A stretch of DNA of 64,000 nucleotides from Burkholderiaceae bacterium (lineage in GTDB: Bacteria; Pseudomonadota; Gammaproteobacteria; Burkholderiales; Burkholderiaceae), in NCBI GenBank assembly GCA_947450225.1, contig CANFUO010000004.1, positions 1-64,000 on the forward strand, in the 5' to 3' direction. A program made the position numbers and the translations under genes. The notes under the pieces were generated by a model. The model had not been told where the DNA came from. It ran no database searches and was given only the letters and a program-made list of their open reading frames with translations. Shown here piece after piece: positions 27,156 to 35,720 of this stretch; positions within the stretch are counted from its first letter, which is position 1, and every line of letters begins with the position of its first letter.

Positions 27156-28205
27156 ATGAGCGCTATGGAATACTCTGATTATATCGATGATGCGCAAGCA
27201 GGGGAAGAAGTTCCCTTGTTACAGGTGATTGAATTTGATTTACCTTTGGAATTAAGAGGTGAGCGAATCGATAAGGCAATTGCTAAAGTTCTCTCTAATT
27301 ACTCGAGAAGTAGGATTCAGCAGTGGTTAGAGTCAGGGTTGATTTTTGAAAATGGCCGCCAATTACACCCCAAAGACCATGCTTGTGGGCAGGAGCATAT
27401 TAAGATCGAAATCCCTCCAGACCCGCAAAATACCGCTTATCAAGCTGAGGATATCCCTCTTGAAATTATTTATAGTGACGCTGACATAGCAGTTGTTCAT
27501 AAACCCTTAGGTATGGTTGTTCACCCAGCGGCAGGAAATTGGACCGGCACACTCTTAAATGCTTTATTACACCGCTTTCCCGAGTGTTCAGCGGTTCCTA
27601 GGGCTGGGATTGTGCATCGCCTTGATAAAGATACCTCAGGATTATTGGTGATTGCCAAGAATATCGAAGCACAACACGACTTGGTTAAGCAACTTTCGTC
27701 ACGCTCGATGAATCGAAAATATCTTGCCTTAGCTTGGGGGAAAACCCCATTAACCAAGGTCATACACGGTGCAATAGGTCGTGATACGAAAGACCGATTA
27801 AAAATGAGTATTCAGGTCAACCATGGCAAAGATGCAGTGACGCATGTGGAGACCCTTCATCATGTTCTTTTTGAAGATAGGCCTATATCTTTAATCGCTT
27901 GTAAACTCGAAACTGGCAGAACACATCAAATTAGGGTTCACTTAGAATCTCTTGGACATGCTTTAGTTAATGACCCGGTTTATAAAAATAAGATTTCATA
28001 TCAAACCGCTCTTTCTCTTAAAAACAAACTTCTAGAAAGCAATATTCAATTCCCTGGCCAGTTCTTACATGCTGGTTTATTAGGTTTAGAGCACCCTAGA
28101 ACCAGAGAATTACTGCACTTTCAAGCACCCCCACCGGCGGTATTTTTAGAGACATTGGCATTCTTAAATATACCTATTGCCGAATGGCAAAAGCGAGTTG
28201 AGTAA
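27156..28205 (+). CDS. rluD: 23S rRNA pseudouridine synthase RluD family
   Basis: The 349-residue enzyme has an N-terminal S4 RNA-binding domain (LRGERIDKAIAKVLSNYSR) and a catalytic domain with the HRLDKDTSGLLVIAK motif. The nucleophilic Asp is near residue 157. GRTHQIRVHLESLGHALVND is the second signature. It modifies U1911, U1915 and U1917 of 23S rRNA in E. coli. The gene is divergent from bamD, as in many proteobacteria, and its stop overlaps the ATG of pgeF by one base (TAATG). Confidence 0.93.
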   Translation: MSAMEYSDYIDDAQAGEEVPLLQVIEFDLPLELRGERIDKAIAKVLSNYSRSRIQQWLESGLIFENGRQLHPKDHACGQEHIKIEIPPDPQNTAYQAEDIPLEIIYSDADIAVVHKPLGMVVHPAAGNWTGTLLNALLHRFPECSAVPRAGIVHRLDKDTSGLLVIAKNIEAQHDLVKQLSSRSMNRKYLALAWGKTPLTKVIHGAIGRDTKDRLKMSIQVNHGKDAVTHVETLHHVLFEDRPISLIACKLETGRTHQIRVHLESLGHALVNDPVYKNKISYQTALSLKNKLLESNIQFPGQFLHAGLLGLEHPRTRELLHFQAPPPAVFLETLAFLNIPIAEWQKRVE

Positions 28206-28984
28206 TGGAGCTCATCTCCACAGGCAATGGCCTGACCTTATTAAAGCCATGTTGGGAAGTTCCATCCCATGTGCAAGCTTTTGTCTCTACAAGGCTGGGC
28301 GGTGTTAGTCAAGCACCATTTCATTCATTAAACCTTGGTAATCATGTAGGTGATCATCCTGATTATGTTTCACAAAATCGATTATTCATTGGTCAAGAAT
28401 TGCCAATCAACCCGATTTGGCTTAATCAAGTGCATGGCACCCAATTATGGACTCCACAAAATCCTCAAGTTGCAGCCGACGGGGCTGTTACTGACCAACA
28501 TCATGCGTTGACGATAATGACAGCCGATTGTCTTCCTATTTTAATTTGTGATGCAATGGGTGATGTTTTAGGCGCCTGTCATGGGGGTTGGCGCGGCTTG
28601 TCTCAAGGCATCATTGAAACAACGATGAGGCAAATGGTGACTCAAAAGGGTCCTGATCAGCCTAAGGCATATATTTCGCAACTAAAAGTCTATTTGGGTC
28701 CAGCAATCGGACCAAAGTATTTTGAAGTCGGCGAGGATGTTCGACTTGCTTTTATGCAAATGAAAGAAATCCAAGATATTCAACCTTGTTTTCAGCCTTT
28801 ATCTGCACCAAAAAAATACTTAGGCAATCTTTTTCAAATTGCTAAACAATTATTATTCCATCTGGGTATTGAGCAAATTTACTCTGAAGAAATCTGTTGT
28901 TATGAACATGCAGATTTATTTTTTTCTCATCGTCGAGATAAGAAAACAGGGCGGTTTGCCAGTTTTTTATGGAAAACTGAATAA
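28205..28984 (+). CDS. pgeF: Purine nucleoside phosphorylase / YfiH-type (PgeF) protein
   Basis: The 259-residue protein has LNLGNHVGDH and LNQVHGTQLW in the N-terminal half. The metal-binding motifs are MTADCLPIL and GACHGGWRGLSQGI, plus a C-terminal SHRRDKKTGRFASF. These define the DUF152/YfiH family, once called laccase-like, now known to include purine nucleoside phosphorylases and the peptidoglycan-editing factor PgeF. Coupling to rluD is conserved in proteobacteria. Confidence 0.9.
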   Translation: MELISTGNGLTLLKPCWEVPSHVQAFVSTRLGGVSQAPFHSLNLGNHVGDHPDYVSQNRLFIGQELPINPIWLNQVHGTQLWTPQNPQVAADGAVTDQHHALTIMTADCLPILICDAMGDVLGACHGGWRGLSQGIIETTMRQMVTQKGPDQPKAYISQLKVYLGPAIGPKYFEVGEDVRLAFMQMKEIQDIQPCFQPLSAPKKYLGNLFQIAKQLLFHLGIEQIYSEEICCYEHADLFFSHRRDKKTGRFASFLWKTE

Positions 28985-29042
28985 TTAAATTACCCCAATA
29001 TAGGGTTTGCCCATATAACTAATTTTCTAGTTTAAGAATAAA

Positions 29043-30725
29043 TTGTTATCTTATAGAGAGTTATTTAATTTTTTGGGGGTGGATTTGGATACGAATGCAA
29101 TGCCATTTTTAGGTGGTTGGACACCACCTAAACTTTCCTCTATGGACATGGCACTCATCCCCTCAGCAAAATTAGCTGAAATTGAAAAAGAATACGGCGC
29201 GCGCCTATATCAACTGTGGTCCGGCAAATTAGAAGTGCCGTTTGAGGACTCCAGGTTTAAATCTCAGGCTTGGCATGATGGCTTATCGTCACTTGTTTAT
29301 CAATGTTATTTAATTAATTCAGAACATCTAAGTGCATTAGCGCAAGCTGTTGAAGCTGAACCTAAAGTAAAAAATCGTATTATTTTTGCAACTGAGCAAA
29401 TCATTTCCTCAATGGCGCCCACTAATTTTTTAGCTACAAATCCTGAGGCGATTCAAGAGCTGATTAAAACGAATGGTGAGTCACTAACCAATGGTTTAAA
29501 AAACCTATTAGCTGATTTGCAAGTGGGGAAAATCTCTCAAACCGACAGTACTGCTTTTGAGATAGGGAAAAATATTGCGACCTCAGAAGGTGCCATCGTT
29601 TTTCAAAATGCTTTATTCCAATTAATTCAATATAAGCCTTTGACAAGTATGGTGTATGAGAAACCATTGTTAATGGTGCCACCATGCATTAATAAATATT
29701 ACATATTAGATCTACAGCCTCAAACCTCTTTTGTTCAGTATTTATTGGCTGAGGGATTTACTGTATATATGGTTTCATGGAAAAATCCTGATCATGAAAT
29801 GACGCAAGTTACCTGGGATGATTATGTCGGACTTGGAGTGATTGAAGCTATTCGTGTTTGTGTTGAAATTTCAAAACAAGCACAAATCAATGTACTAGGA
29901 TTTTGCGTTGGTGGGACTTTAGTTGCGAGTGCGCTTGCCATACTTGCGGCTAAAAAGATCCCAGCTGTTTCAAGCGTAACGCTATTAACTTCATTTTTAG
30001 ATTTCTCTGATACTGGGGCATTAGATGTCTTCATTGATGAGGCAATGGTTGAGCTTCGTGAAAATGCATTAGGGGGTAAAACCGGTAATTTTGGTTTACT
30101 CAGTGGTGTCGAGTTGGCTAACACCTTCTCCTTTTTACGCCCAAATGACTTGGTTTGGAATTATGTGGTTTCTAATTACTTAATGGGTAAGAATCCATCC
30201 AGCTTTGATTTGCTGTATTGGAATGGCGATTCGACAAACTTACCCGGCCCGATGTATAGCTATTACTTGCGGCACATGTACTTGAATAATGAGCTAAAAA
30301 TACCTGATCGATTAACAATGTGTAATACACCAGTCGATTTATCCAAAATCACTTGTCCAGCATATTTATATGCTTCAAGAGAGGACCATATTGTTCCTTG
30401 GAAGTCTGCTTATAATTCTACGCAAATACTTTCTGGCCCTACACGCTTTGTTCTAGGAGCCTCAGGCCATATAGCGGGTGTAATCAATCCACCCCATAAG
30501 AAAAAACGTAATTATTGGACATCGACTCAACAACCGAAAAATGCGCAAGACTGGTATACAAGTGCCCGTTCGATTGAGGGAAGTTGGTGGCCTGATTTTG
30601 TTACTTGGTTAGCCTCGCACAGTGGCAAGAAAATCAAATCCCAAGCGCGTTTGGGTAGTGTTAAATACAAGGTGGTTGAAGCTGCGCCTGGTAGTTATGT
30701 CAAAGAAAAAGCAGTGAAAGTTTAA
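29043..30725 (+). CDS. phaC: Class I poly(3-hydroxyalkanoate) synthase
   Basis: The 560-residue polymerase makes polyhydroxybutyrate from 3-hydroxybutyryl-CoA. The lipase-like box is GFCVGG with nucleophile Cys288; Asp448 (SREDHIVPW) and His476 (GASGHIAG) complete the triad. PPCINKYYILDLQP and NTFSFLRPNDLVWNYVV are classic class I segments. The first available start is TTG at 29043, just after an in-frame stop at 29028; the next is ATG at 29100. The first ~40 residues differ from usual synthases. phaB and phaR follow. Confidence 0.93.
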   Translation: MLSYRELFNFLGVDLDTNAMPFLGGWTPPKLSSMDMALIPSAKLAEIEKEYGARLYQLWSGKLEVPFEDSRFKSQAWHDGLSSLVYQCYLINSEHLSALAQAVEAEPKVKNRIIFATEQIISSMAPTNFLATNPEAIQELIKTNGESLTNGLKNLLADLQVGKISQTDSTAFEIGKNIATSEGAIVFQNALFQLIQYKPLTSMVYEKPLLMVPPCINKYYILDLQPQTSFVQYLLAEGFTVYMVSWKNPDHEMTQVTWDDYVGLGVIEAIRVCVEISKQAQINVLGFCVGGTLVASALAILAAKKIPAVSSVTLLTSFLDFSDTGALDVFIDEAMVELRENALGGKTGNFGLLSGVELANTFSFLRPNDLVWNYVVSNYLMGKNPSSFDLLYWNGDSTNLPGPMYSYYLRHMYLNNELKIPDRLTMCNTPVDLSKITCPAYLYASREDHIVPWKSAYNSTQILSGPTRFVLGASGHIAGVINPPHKKKRNYWTSTQQPKNAQDWYTSARSIEGSWWPDFVTWLASHSGKKIKSQARLGSVKYKVVEAAPGSYVKEKAVKV

Positions 30726-30747
30726 GAAATTTTTAATAGGAGAAGTT

Positions 30748-31488
30748 ATGAGTAAAAAGATAGCATACGTAACTGGTGGCATGGGTGGTATCGGAACTGC
30801 AATATGTCAAAAATTGCACAAGGATGGTTTTATTGTGATTGCAGGTTGTGGCCCTAATTCTCCGCGAAAAGATCGTTGGATCAGTGAGCAAAAGGCCTTG
30901 GGGTATGATTTTCATGCTTCTGAAGGTAACGTTGGTGATTGGACCAGTACAGTAGCTGCCTTTAATAAAGTAAAAGCTGAAATCGGTGTTGTCGACGTAT
31001 TGGTGAACAATGCAGGAATTACGAGAGATACCGTATTTCGTAAAATGACTCCAGACGATTGGCAGGCTGTTATTAACACGAATTTAAACTCCTTATTTAA
31101 CGTCACTAAACAGGTCATTGATGGCATGGTAGAAAAAGGGTGGGGACGAGTTGTTAATATTTCATCGGTCAATGGTCAAAAGGGACAATTTGGGCAAACC
31201 AATTACGCCACTGCAAAAGCTGGTTTGAGAGGCTTTACTATGGCTTTGGCACAAGAAGTAGCCACCAAAGGGGTTACGATTAATACAGTTTCTCCTGGCT
31301 ATATTGGGACAGATATGGTCAAAGCCATACGAGAAGATGTATTAAATAAAATTATTGAAACGATACCAGTGAAAAGATTAGGTACACCCGAAGAAATTGC
31401 TTCTATGGTTGCTTGGTTATCATCGGAAGATGGTGGATTTGCTACAGGAGCAGACTTTTCTCTCAATGGTGGCCTACATATGAGTTAA
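30748..31488 (+). CDS. phaB: Acetoacetyl-CoA reductase (NADPH)
   Basis: The 246-residue short-chain dehydrogenase has the N-terminal VTGGMGGIGTAIC cofactor motif, NNAGITRDTVFRKM, the catalytic Ser in NISSVNG and Tyr153-x3-Lys157 (YATAK). It reduces acetoacetyl-CoA to (R)-3-hydroxybutyryl-CoA, the monomer for PhaC. An AGGAG site precedes the ATG, 22 bases after phaC. The SPGYIGTDMV segment closes the substrate loop. Confidence 0.94.
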   Translation: MSKKIAYVTGGMGGIGTAICQKLHKDGFIVIAGCGPNSPRKDRWISEQKALGYDFHASEGNVGDWTSTVAAFNKVKAEIGVVDVLVNNAGITRDTVFRKMTPDDWQAVINTNLNSLFNVTKQVIDGMVEKGWGRVVNISSVNGQKGQFGQTNYATAKAGLRGFTMALAQEVATKGVTINTVSPGYIGTDMVKAIREDVLNKIIETIPVKRLGTPEEIASMVAWLSSEDGGFATGADFSLNGGLHMS

Positions 31489-31564
31489 TCAGAGCCTTGC
31501 TTATAATCAGTCTACAATACAGTTTTACCAATTTATAGAAGTTTAAAGTATTTCATTCTTGATT

Positions 31565-32206
31565 ATGGCAAGCCCCCAAACTAAACCCGTTCGTAAAATA
31601 CCCGCTAAAAAGGCTTCCGTAAAATCGAAGCCTGCATCTACTGATCAATCTCAGAAAAATGAGAATGACGCATCAAATGCCTCCCCATTTGAGGGGCACA
31701 GAGTTATTAAAAAATACCCTAATCGACGCTTGTATGACACAAAGCATAGTACATACATCACACTTTTTGATATAAAAGGCCTGGTGATGACTCAAGAGCC
31801 ATTTGTTGTCATCGATGTGAAGTCTGGGGATGAGATAACACGTAGCATTCTTATGCAAATTATTTTAGAGGAAGAATCTGGGGGGCATCCTTTGTTCACA
31901 ACACAAAGCTTAATGCAGATGATTCGTTTTTACGGCAATTCTTTACAGGGAATGATGTCGCCATTTTTGGAGCAAAACTTGAATCAATTCGTTGATTTAC
32001 AAAACCAATACGTATTGCATTGTCAAAAGATTGGTGGCTTGTCTTCACCGGAATCTTGGTTAAGTTTCATCAATAATCGGTCATCGACGGAAGTGATGAA
32101 TCCCATGCAGTTTTTTACGAATGCTGGTGCGCAATTTTGGGAACAAATGCAATCGCAAACTCCTCCCATCATGCAGGGCTTTCCATTCAAACCATTTAAG
32201 ACTTAA
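31565..32206 (+). CDS. phaR: Polyhydroxyalkanoate synthesis repressor PhaR
   Basis: The 213-residue regulator has the PhaR DNA-binding domain ([20 protein letters not shown]) and the accumulation-associated domain with [12 protein letters not shown] and LMQMIRFYG. PhaR binds both DNA and PHB granules and represses phasin and pha genes until polymer forms. It has a basic, Ala/Lys-rich N-terminal extension of ~45 residues before the DNA-binding domain. The ATG at 31565 is preferred over a TTG two codons earlier. Confidence 0.92.
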   Translation: MASPQTKPVRKIPAKKASVKSKPASTDQSQKNENDASNASPFEGHRVIKKYPNRRLYDTKHSTYITLFDIKGLVMTQEPFVVIDVKSGDEITRSILMQIILEEESGGHPLFTTQSLMQMIRFYGNSLQGMMSPFLEQNLNQFVDLQNQYVLHCQKIGGLSSPESWLSFINNRSSTEVMNPMQFFTNAGAQFWEQMQSQTPPIMQGFPFKPFKT

Positions 32207-32217
32207 AGGAATACGTT

Positions 32218-33573
32218 TTGTCAAAAGTTGGTTTCGTATCCTTGGGTTGTCCAAAAGCATTGGTTGATTCTGAATTAATTCTTACACGTTTAAGTGCTGA
32301 GGGTTATGAAATTGTCAAAAATTATAGTGATGCCAACATCGTTGTAGTAAATACTTGTGGGTTTATTGATTCTGCTGTAGCAGAAAGTTTGGAAGCAATT
32401 GGCGAAGCGCTGCATGAAAATGGACGCGTCATTGTGACTGGATGTTTAGGGGCAAAGACTGAAGATGATGGACAGAATACGGTGTTCAAGCATCACCCTA
32501 AAGTATTGGCAGTTACTGGTCCGCATGCGACCAATGAGGTATTAGATGCCATTCATCAGAACCTACCAAAACCTCATGATCCATTTACAGATTTAACCCC
32601 AGATATTGGGATTAAATTAACGCCGAAGCACTATGCGTATTTAAAAATCTCAGAAGGTTGTAATCACACTTGCACATTTTGCATCATTCCAGATATGAGA
32701 GGCGGCCTAGTATCTCGTTCAATTGATGATGTTTTAAGAGAAGCAGAAGCACTACTGAAGTCTGGTGTTAAAGAATTATTAGTTGTGTCACAAGATACTA
32801 GCGCGTATGGCCTAGACATTCAATATCGGACGGGTTTTTGGAATGGCCGACCCATTAAATCTAGATTATTTGAATTAGTTCAAGAATTAAAAAACTTAGC
32901 CAGGCAGCATGACGCTTGGGTTCGCTTACATTATGTCTATCCTTACCCCCATGTCGACGATATTATTCCGTTGATGACTGATTTTGCAGAACATGGTAAT
33001 GGGCTTGTTCCTTATTTAGATATTCCATTGCAACATTCCCATCCAGATGTATTAAGACGCATGAAAAGACCTGCCGGCGGGGAAAAGTCGCTTACAAGGA
33101 TTAAGCAGTGGAGGGAAATCTGTCCAGATTTGGTCATAAGAAGTACCTTTATTGCCGGTTTTCCAGGGGAGACAGATGAGGAGTTTGCACATTTGTTAAG
33201 TTTTATCGAAGAGGCGCAACTCGATCGAGTGGGTTGTTTTGCATATTCTCCAGTAAAGGGAGCAAAGGCAAATGCGTTGCCAGACCCCATTCCACTTGAG
33301 ATCCGTGAATTAAGGCGCGCCAAGTTCATGGAAGCAGCGGAACAGGTTTCTACAAAAAAATTGATGAGCAGTATTGGTAAAAAGATGCGTGTAATTGTTG
33401 ATTCGGTGAATACTAAGGGCGGCGTATCCAGAAGCTTTGCTGATGCCCCAGAAATTGACGGGTTAGTCTATATTTCGCCAGCTGATCGACCATCGAAGCG
33501 ATATCGTTCGGGCGAATTGATTAAAGTCACAATTATTGGTACTCAGGGCCATGATTTAATTGCTGCCCCTTAG
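32218..33573 (+). CDS. rimO: Ribosomal protein S12 methylthiotransferase
   Basis: The 451-residue radical SAM enzyme adds a methylthio group to Asp of S12. The UPF0004 domain begins [17 protein letters not shown], with further Cys in VVNTCGFI and VTGCLG for the second cluster. The SAM cluster Cys are 148, 152 and 155 (CNHTCTFC), and a TRAM domain ends the protein. It starts at TTG with AAAGGA seven bases ahead, eleven bases after phaR, inside the PHB region. Confidence 0.95.
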   Translation: MSKVGFVSLGCPKALVDSELILTRLSAEGYEIVKNYSDANIVVVNTCGFIDSAVAESLEAIGEALHENGRVIVTGCLGAKTEDDGQNTVFKHHPKVLAVTGPHATNEVLDAIHQNLPKPHDPFTDLTPDIGIKLTPKHYAYLKISEGCNHTCTFCIIPDMRGGLVSRSIDDVLREAEALLKSGVKELLVVSQDTSAYGLDIQYRTGFWNGRPIKSRLFELVQELKNLARQHDAWVRLHYVYPYPHVDDIIPLMTDFAEHGNGLVPYLDIPLQHSHPDVLRRMKRPAGGEKSLTRIKQWREICPDLVIRSTFIAGFPGETDEEFAHLLSFIEEAQLDRVGCFAYSPVKGAKANALPDPIPLEIRELRRAKFMEAAEQVSTKKLMSSIGKKMRVIVDSVNTKGGVSRSFADAPEIDGLVYISPADRPSKRYRSGELIKVTIIGTQGHDLIAAP

Positions 33574-33674
33574 AGCCTATAATTTAAATATGAATTGAAG
33601 TAAATTGTTAATAATTTCATGTTTGAATAACGTATAAGAAATTATTTCGGGTAGTTATCATTTAAGGGGGAATT

Positions 33675-34856
33675 ATGCAAGAAGTCGTCGTTTTAAGTGC
33701 CGTTAGATCTGCGGTTGGAAGCTTTAATGGTTCTTTAAGTTCTATTGAACCATGTGATTTAGCTGGAGCGGTAATGAAGGAAGCTGTTAATCGCTCAAAG
33801 GTTGATCCAGCTATCATTAATTATGTCACTGTAGGCAACTGTATACCTACAGAAACAAGATATCCGTATGTGGCACGTGTAGCTTCTATTCAAGCAGGCT
33901 TGTCTATGGATTCTGTAGCAATGGCGGTTAATCGTTTATGTAGTTCAGGCCTTCAGGCCATTGTTACTTCTGCCCAACAAATTATGCTTGGTGATTGTGA
34001 ATATGCAATAGGTGGTGGCGTTGAAGTAATGTCTCGTGGATTGTATGGCTCACAAGCAATGCGATCAGGCGCCAGAATGGGAGATACCAAACTGCTTGAT
34101 TTGATGGTTTCACCACTGATGGATCCTTTTGGCGTTGGACACATGGGCATTACTGCTGAGAACTTGGCTAAAAAATGGAATATTACGCGTGAAGACCAAG
34201 ATACATTTGCTGCCGCATCACATCAAAAAGCCGCTGCAGCGATTGCCGCCGGTTACTTTAAAGAGCAAATTGTTCCTGTCACGGTGAAAACACGTAAAGG
34301 TGACGTTATCGTTGATACAGATGAAGGCGTGAAAGCAGAAACTTCATTTGAAAGTTTGAGTAAATTAAAGCCGGTATTCTTAAAAGAGAATGGCACTGTC
34401 ACTGCAGGTAATGCCTCATCAATTAATGATGGCGCATCATTTTTTGTCTTAGCATCTGCTCAAGCTGCTGCTAAAGCTGGGCAAAAACCAATTGCACGAT
34501 TAGTTTCTTATGCGGTTGCTGGTGTGCCAAATGAAGTGATGGGTGAAGGCCCGATTCCAGCGACGCGTTTAGCGTTGACAAAGGCTGGCATGAGTTTATC
34601 CCAGATGGATGTGATTGAATCCAATGAGGCATTTGCTTCACAGGCTTTGACAGTTGCTAAAGTTTTAGAGTTAGATATGTCAAAAACCAACCCTAATGGT
34701 GGAGCTATCTCCCTTGGACATCCAATTGGTGCCTCTGGAGCGGTGATTGCCACGAAGGCGATCTATGAACTCCATAGAACGGGTGGTAAATATGCCTTAG
34801 TTACGATGTGTATTGGTGGCGGTCAAGGTATTGCTGCAATATTTGAGCGCGTGTAA
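33675..34856 (+). CDS. phaA: Acetyl-CoA C-acetyltransferase (beta-ketothiolase)
   Basis: The 393-residue thiolase has the acylated Cys in VNRLCSSGLQAIV, the VIESNEAFASQAL stretch, the catalytic His of GHPIGASGA and the second Cys in MCIGGGQG. It condenses two acetyl-CoA to acetoacetyl-CoA, the first step of PHB synthesis, supported by phaC-phaB-phaR nearby. It is separated from them by rimO and has its own AAGGGGG ribosome site. Degradative roles (AtoB type) cannot be excluded. Its stop abuts the stop of serB. Confidence 0.88.
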   Translation: MQEVVVLSAVRSAVGSFNGSLSSIEPCDLAGAVMKEAVNRSKVDPAIINYVTVGNCIPTETRYPYVARVASIQAGLSMDSVAMAVNRLCSSGLQAIVTSAQQIMLGDCEYAIGGGVEVMSRGLYGSQAMRSGARMGDTKLLDLMVSPLMDPFGVGHMGITAENLAKKWNITREDQDTFAAASHQKAAAAIAAGYFKEQIVPVTVKTRKGDVIVDTDEGVKAETSFESLSKLKPVFLKENGTVTAGNASSINDGASFFVLASAQAAAKAGQKPIARLVSYAVAGVPNEVMGEGPIPATRLALTKAGMSLSQMDVIESNEAFASQALTVAKVLELDMSKTNPNGGAISLGHPIGASGAVIATKAIYELHRTGGKYALVTMCIGGGQGIAAIFERV

Positions 34857-35717
34857 TTACGGCGCTTGAAATACATCAAGCACACCATCTAAGCCGACGA
34901 AATTAAAAGTTCCGTCGGCTTTTTCTTGCACAATCGGTTTTGGCTGATAACCAATCGACAAACCAGCAATCTCCATCATGGGTAGGTCGTTGGAACCGTC
35001 TCCCATCACAAGGGCTGACTTAGGGCTTAGTCCCAAGCGTTCACAGGCGCGCTTTACAAAAGCTGCTTTAGCAGCCCCATCGACAATTGGACCGATGACA
35101 TTACCCGTCAAATACCCATCAATGATTTCTAAAGTATTGGAGTGCGCTTCATCTAACTGAAGTAATGCTTGTATTTTGTTGGTAAAAAATGTAAATCCTC
35201 CAGAAACCAGTAGAGTTTTCCAACCCATGGCTTGGGCATATTGAACCAATTCTTTTGCTCCTGGATTGAGTTGTAGTCTTTCCTTATAAACTAAATCTAA
35301 ATCAGATTCAGGTACGCCTTTTAAAAGCTTGACTCTTGCGAGTAAGCTGTCAGAAAAGTTTTTAATTTCACCCCGCATGCTTGCTTCAGTAATCGCACTG
35401 ACTTCAGCCACTTTGCCACATTGCCTAGCAATTTCATCAATGCACTCGATATTGATCAGCGTTGAGTCCATATCAAAAGCTAATAGTTGAATGTGTTGAG
35501 GCTCAAACTGGTCTTTTAAGAAAATAGTATCCGTTTTATAGGTAAATGCTTTTTCTTGGATACTTTTTTTCTGATCAATCGTTAGGGGAGTACTAAAAAG
35601 TATTTCTATGGTTTTTTCGCTACGTAGACGAGAAGACGAGCCGTTTAAATGATTTAATACATAAGCAATTAAATCATTGGGAACTAATGTGGGGTGGAGT
35701 AGAAAAAGTCTTGTCAT
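34857..35717 (-). CDS. serB: Phosphoserine phosphatase
   Basis: The 286-residue HAD enzyme has the nucleophile motif FDMDSTLI (Asp82, with Asp84 as acid), LVSGGFTFF for motif II, and MGDGSNDLPMMEIAG for motif III. It makes L-serine from phosphoserine. The N-terminal ~75 residues are a poorly conserved ACT-like region. It lies three bases after mfd, an operon seen widely in Burkholderiales. Its end touches the convergent thiolase gene with no gap. Confidence 0.93.
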   Translation of the reverse strand: MTRLFLLHPTLVPNDLIAYVLNHLNGSSSRLRSEKTIEILFSTPLTIDQKKSIQEKAFTYKTDTIFLKDQFEPQHIQLLAFDMDSTLINIECIDEIARQCGKVAEVSAITEASMRGEIKNFSDSLLARVKLLKGVPESDLDLVYKERLQLNPGAKELVQYAQAMGWKTLLVSGGFTFFTNKIQALLQLDEAHSNTLEIIDGYLTGNVIGPIVDGAAKAAFVKRACERLGLSPKSALVMGDGSNDLPMMEIAGLSIGYQPKPIVQEKADGTFNFVGLDGVLDVFQAP

Positions 35718-35720
35718 ATT

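Noticed and set aside
33578-33583. TATAAT as promoter for the thiolase gene
   Set aside because: No acceptable -35 element lies 16-18 bases upstream, and the sequence is AT-rich, so a chance match is likely.
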